Shown here piece after piece: positions 13,315-14,230 of a stretch of 14,230 bases of DNA. The position numbers were made by a program, and so were the translations under genes. Position 1 is the stretch's first letter. Each line of letters opens with the position of its first letter. This DNA comes from Burkholderiales bacterium (GTDB lineage: Bacteria > Pseudomonadota > Gammaproteobacteria > Burkholderiales > Burkholderiaceae_B): contig SXZD01000004.1 of the NCBI GenBank assembly GCA_005788065.1, positions 1-14,230 on the forward strand, in the 5' to 3' direction. Under the pieces are notes generated by a model. The model was not told where the DNA came from, made no database searches, and worked only from the letters and a program-made list of their open reading frames with translations.

Positions 13315-13992
13315 ATGAAAAAACTGCCAGTAATCGGATTAACGGCGATTGTTCTGCAAACTTTAGGGGCTTGTTCGCATTTCAATCCGAAGGTGGATTT
13401 TCCGGTGACAACCGAAGCCTCGCGTCCTGCCGTGGCCACCGGTGGCGCTGCCACATTGCCTACCGGCAGCATCTACGCAAGCGGCAATTTCCGCCCGCTG
13501 TTCGAAGACCGTCGCGCCCGTCACGTGGGTGATCTCATCACCATCTTCATCAACGAACGTGTCAGTGCATCACAAAAAAATCTGAACTCCGCGCAGCGGG
13601 ATGACAGCGCAGGCATCAACTTCCCGGCACTCAACGGTTTCTTTGGAACCAAAGCGCTCAATGCCACGGCGTCATCCAACAAGAAATTCAACGGGCAGGG
13701 CGAGAGTACAGCCAACAACTCCATTGTGGGCACGGTGGCTGTAACCGTTCAGGAAGTGCTGCCTAACGGCAATCTGGTGGTCTCCGGCGAGCGTCAGTTG
13801 GGTACTAACACCGAAGTTGAAACTATCCGTTTTTATGGGGTGGTCAACCCGGTGAACATCCTGGGCAACAACACCGTGAGTTCCACCGTTGTGGCCGATG
13901 CGCGCATCGAATACCGCGGCAAGGGTCAGATTGATGCAGCCACCACCATGGGTTGGCTGTCCCGGTTTTTCCTCACCGTCCTGCCGTTCTGA
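13315..13992 (+). CDS. flgH: Flagellar L-ring lipoprotein FlgH
   Basis: FlgH forms the L-ring, the bushing in the outer membrane through which the rod passes. The 225-aa product begins with a lipoprotein signal peptide, a basic start (MKK), a hydrophobic stretch (about 4-17) and a lipobox LGAC with the lipid-carrying Cys20. The mature part shows family segments GSIYASGNFRPLFEDRRARH (about 51-70), VGDLITIFINERVSASQKNL (about 71-90) and VAVTVQEVLPNGNLVVSGER (about 141-160). The end is VVADARIEYRGKGQIDAATT followed by MGWLSRFFLTVLPF, all typical of FlgH. Only a weak purine-rich ribosome site (GGGTGATGAG) precedes the ATG. The next gene, flgI, starts nine bases after its stop. Confidence 0.97.
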   Translation: MKKLPVIGLTAIVLQTLGACSHFNPKVDFPVTTEASRPAVATGGAATLPTGSIYASGNFRPLFEDRRARHVGDLITIFINERVSASQKNLNSAQRDDSAGINFPALNGFFGTKALNATASSNKKFNGQGESTANNSIVGTVAVTVQEVLPNGNLVVSGERQLGTNTEVETIRFYGVVNPVNILGNNTVSSTVVADARIEYRGKGQIDAATTMGWLSRFFLTVLPF

Positions 13993-14001
13993 GGAGCCCG
14001 C

Positions 14002-14230
14002 ATGAAACGCTTTCATCACCTTGTGTCGCTGTCAGAAAAAACGCTCGCGCGTTCTTTCGAAGCCGCGTTGCTGCTTGGAAAAAAGAGCCTGTCCGTTTGC
14101 GTTGCCGTCCTGTGCTGCTGGTCAACAGCAGTGCAGGCGGAACGCATTCGAGACGTGGCCAATATTCAGGGTGTGAGAAGCAACTCGCTGGTGGGCTACG
14201 GTCTTGTGGTGGGTCTGGATGGAACGGGTG
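14002..14230 (+). CDS. flgI: Flagellar P-ring protein FlgI (3' end outside window)
   Basis: FlgI is a periplasmic protein that forms the P-ring around the rod, helped by FlgA. Only the first 76 codons are present. After a signal peptide, the mature start ERIRDVANIQGVRSNSLVGY (47-66) and GLVVGLDGTG (67-76) are unmistakable FlgI. The signal region is long, about 46 residues. A polar and basic segment (MKRFHHLVSLSEKTLARSFE, 1-20) and LLLGKKS precede the hydrophobic core VCVAVLCCW (32-40), with likely cleavage after VQA (44-46). The ATG is supported by GAGGAG (13991-13996), five bases upstream, which overlaps the end of flgH. A shorter start is possible but has no better ribosome site. The gene runs off the window end. 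Confidence 0.95.
   Translation, partial: MKRFHHLVSLSEKTLARSFEAALLLGKKSLSVCVAVLCCWSTAVQAERIRDVANIQGVRSNSLVGYGLVVGLDGTG

Overview
The window is a dense flagellar gene cluster, read from the end of one operon into the start of another, with about 58-60% GC by eye. The order flhA-flhF-(flhG-like)-fliA, then flgN/flgM/flgA facing flgBCDEFGHI, together with the sequence style of FliA, FlgM and the rod and hook proteins, suggests a betaproteobacterium. The sequence alone does not fix the genus. No tRNA, rRNA, CRISPR array, insertion sequence or phage gene was seen.

Left part (1-4204, + strand): the C-terminal two thirds of flhA (export gate), flhF (SRP-type GTPase that places the flagellum), a MinD/FlhG-like gene that has lost its ATP-binding loop, and fliA (sigma-28). 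The genes overlap or nearly touch and look co-transcribed. Next (4223-6531) is a two-gene signalling module: a membrane PAS-type histidine kinase with a phytochrome-like kinase core, and an Rcp1-like single-domain response regulator. This pair is not part of the standard flagellar set.

Middle part (6506-8196, - strand): flgN (export chaperone), flgM (anti-sigma-28) and flgA (P-ring chaperone). A clear sigma-28 promoter precedes flgM. The response-regulator gene and flgN converge and overlap by 26 bp. A 158-bp divergent region separates flgA from flgB; it and the flanking 5' ends are clearly AT-richer than the rest and carry several inverted and direct repeats.

Right part (8355-14230, + strand): flgB, flgC, flgD, flgE, flgF, flgG, flgH and the start of flgI, which encode the proximal rod, hook cap, hook, distal rod, L-ring and P-ring in the usual order. 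flgE is long (545 aa) and appears to contain an extra Ig-like domain of the type found in FlgD, the hook cap. Short intercistronic hairpins flank flgE on both sides.

Together the genes cover placement and export (FlhA, FlhF, FlhG-like), the sigma-28/FlgM checkpoint, and rod, hook and ring assembly. The most unusual items are the FlhG-like pseudo-ATPase that keeps the FlhF-activating N-terminus, the FlgE with a FlgD-like domain, the embedded kinase/regulator pair, and the AT-rich divergent control region.
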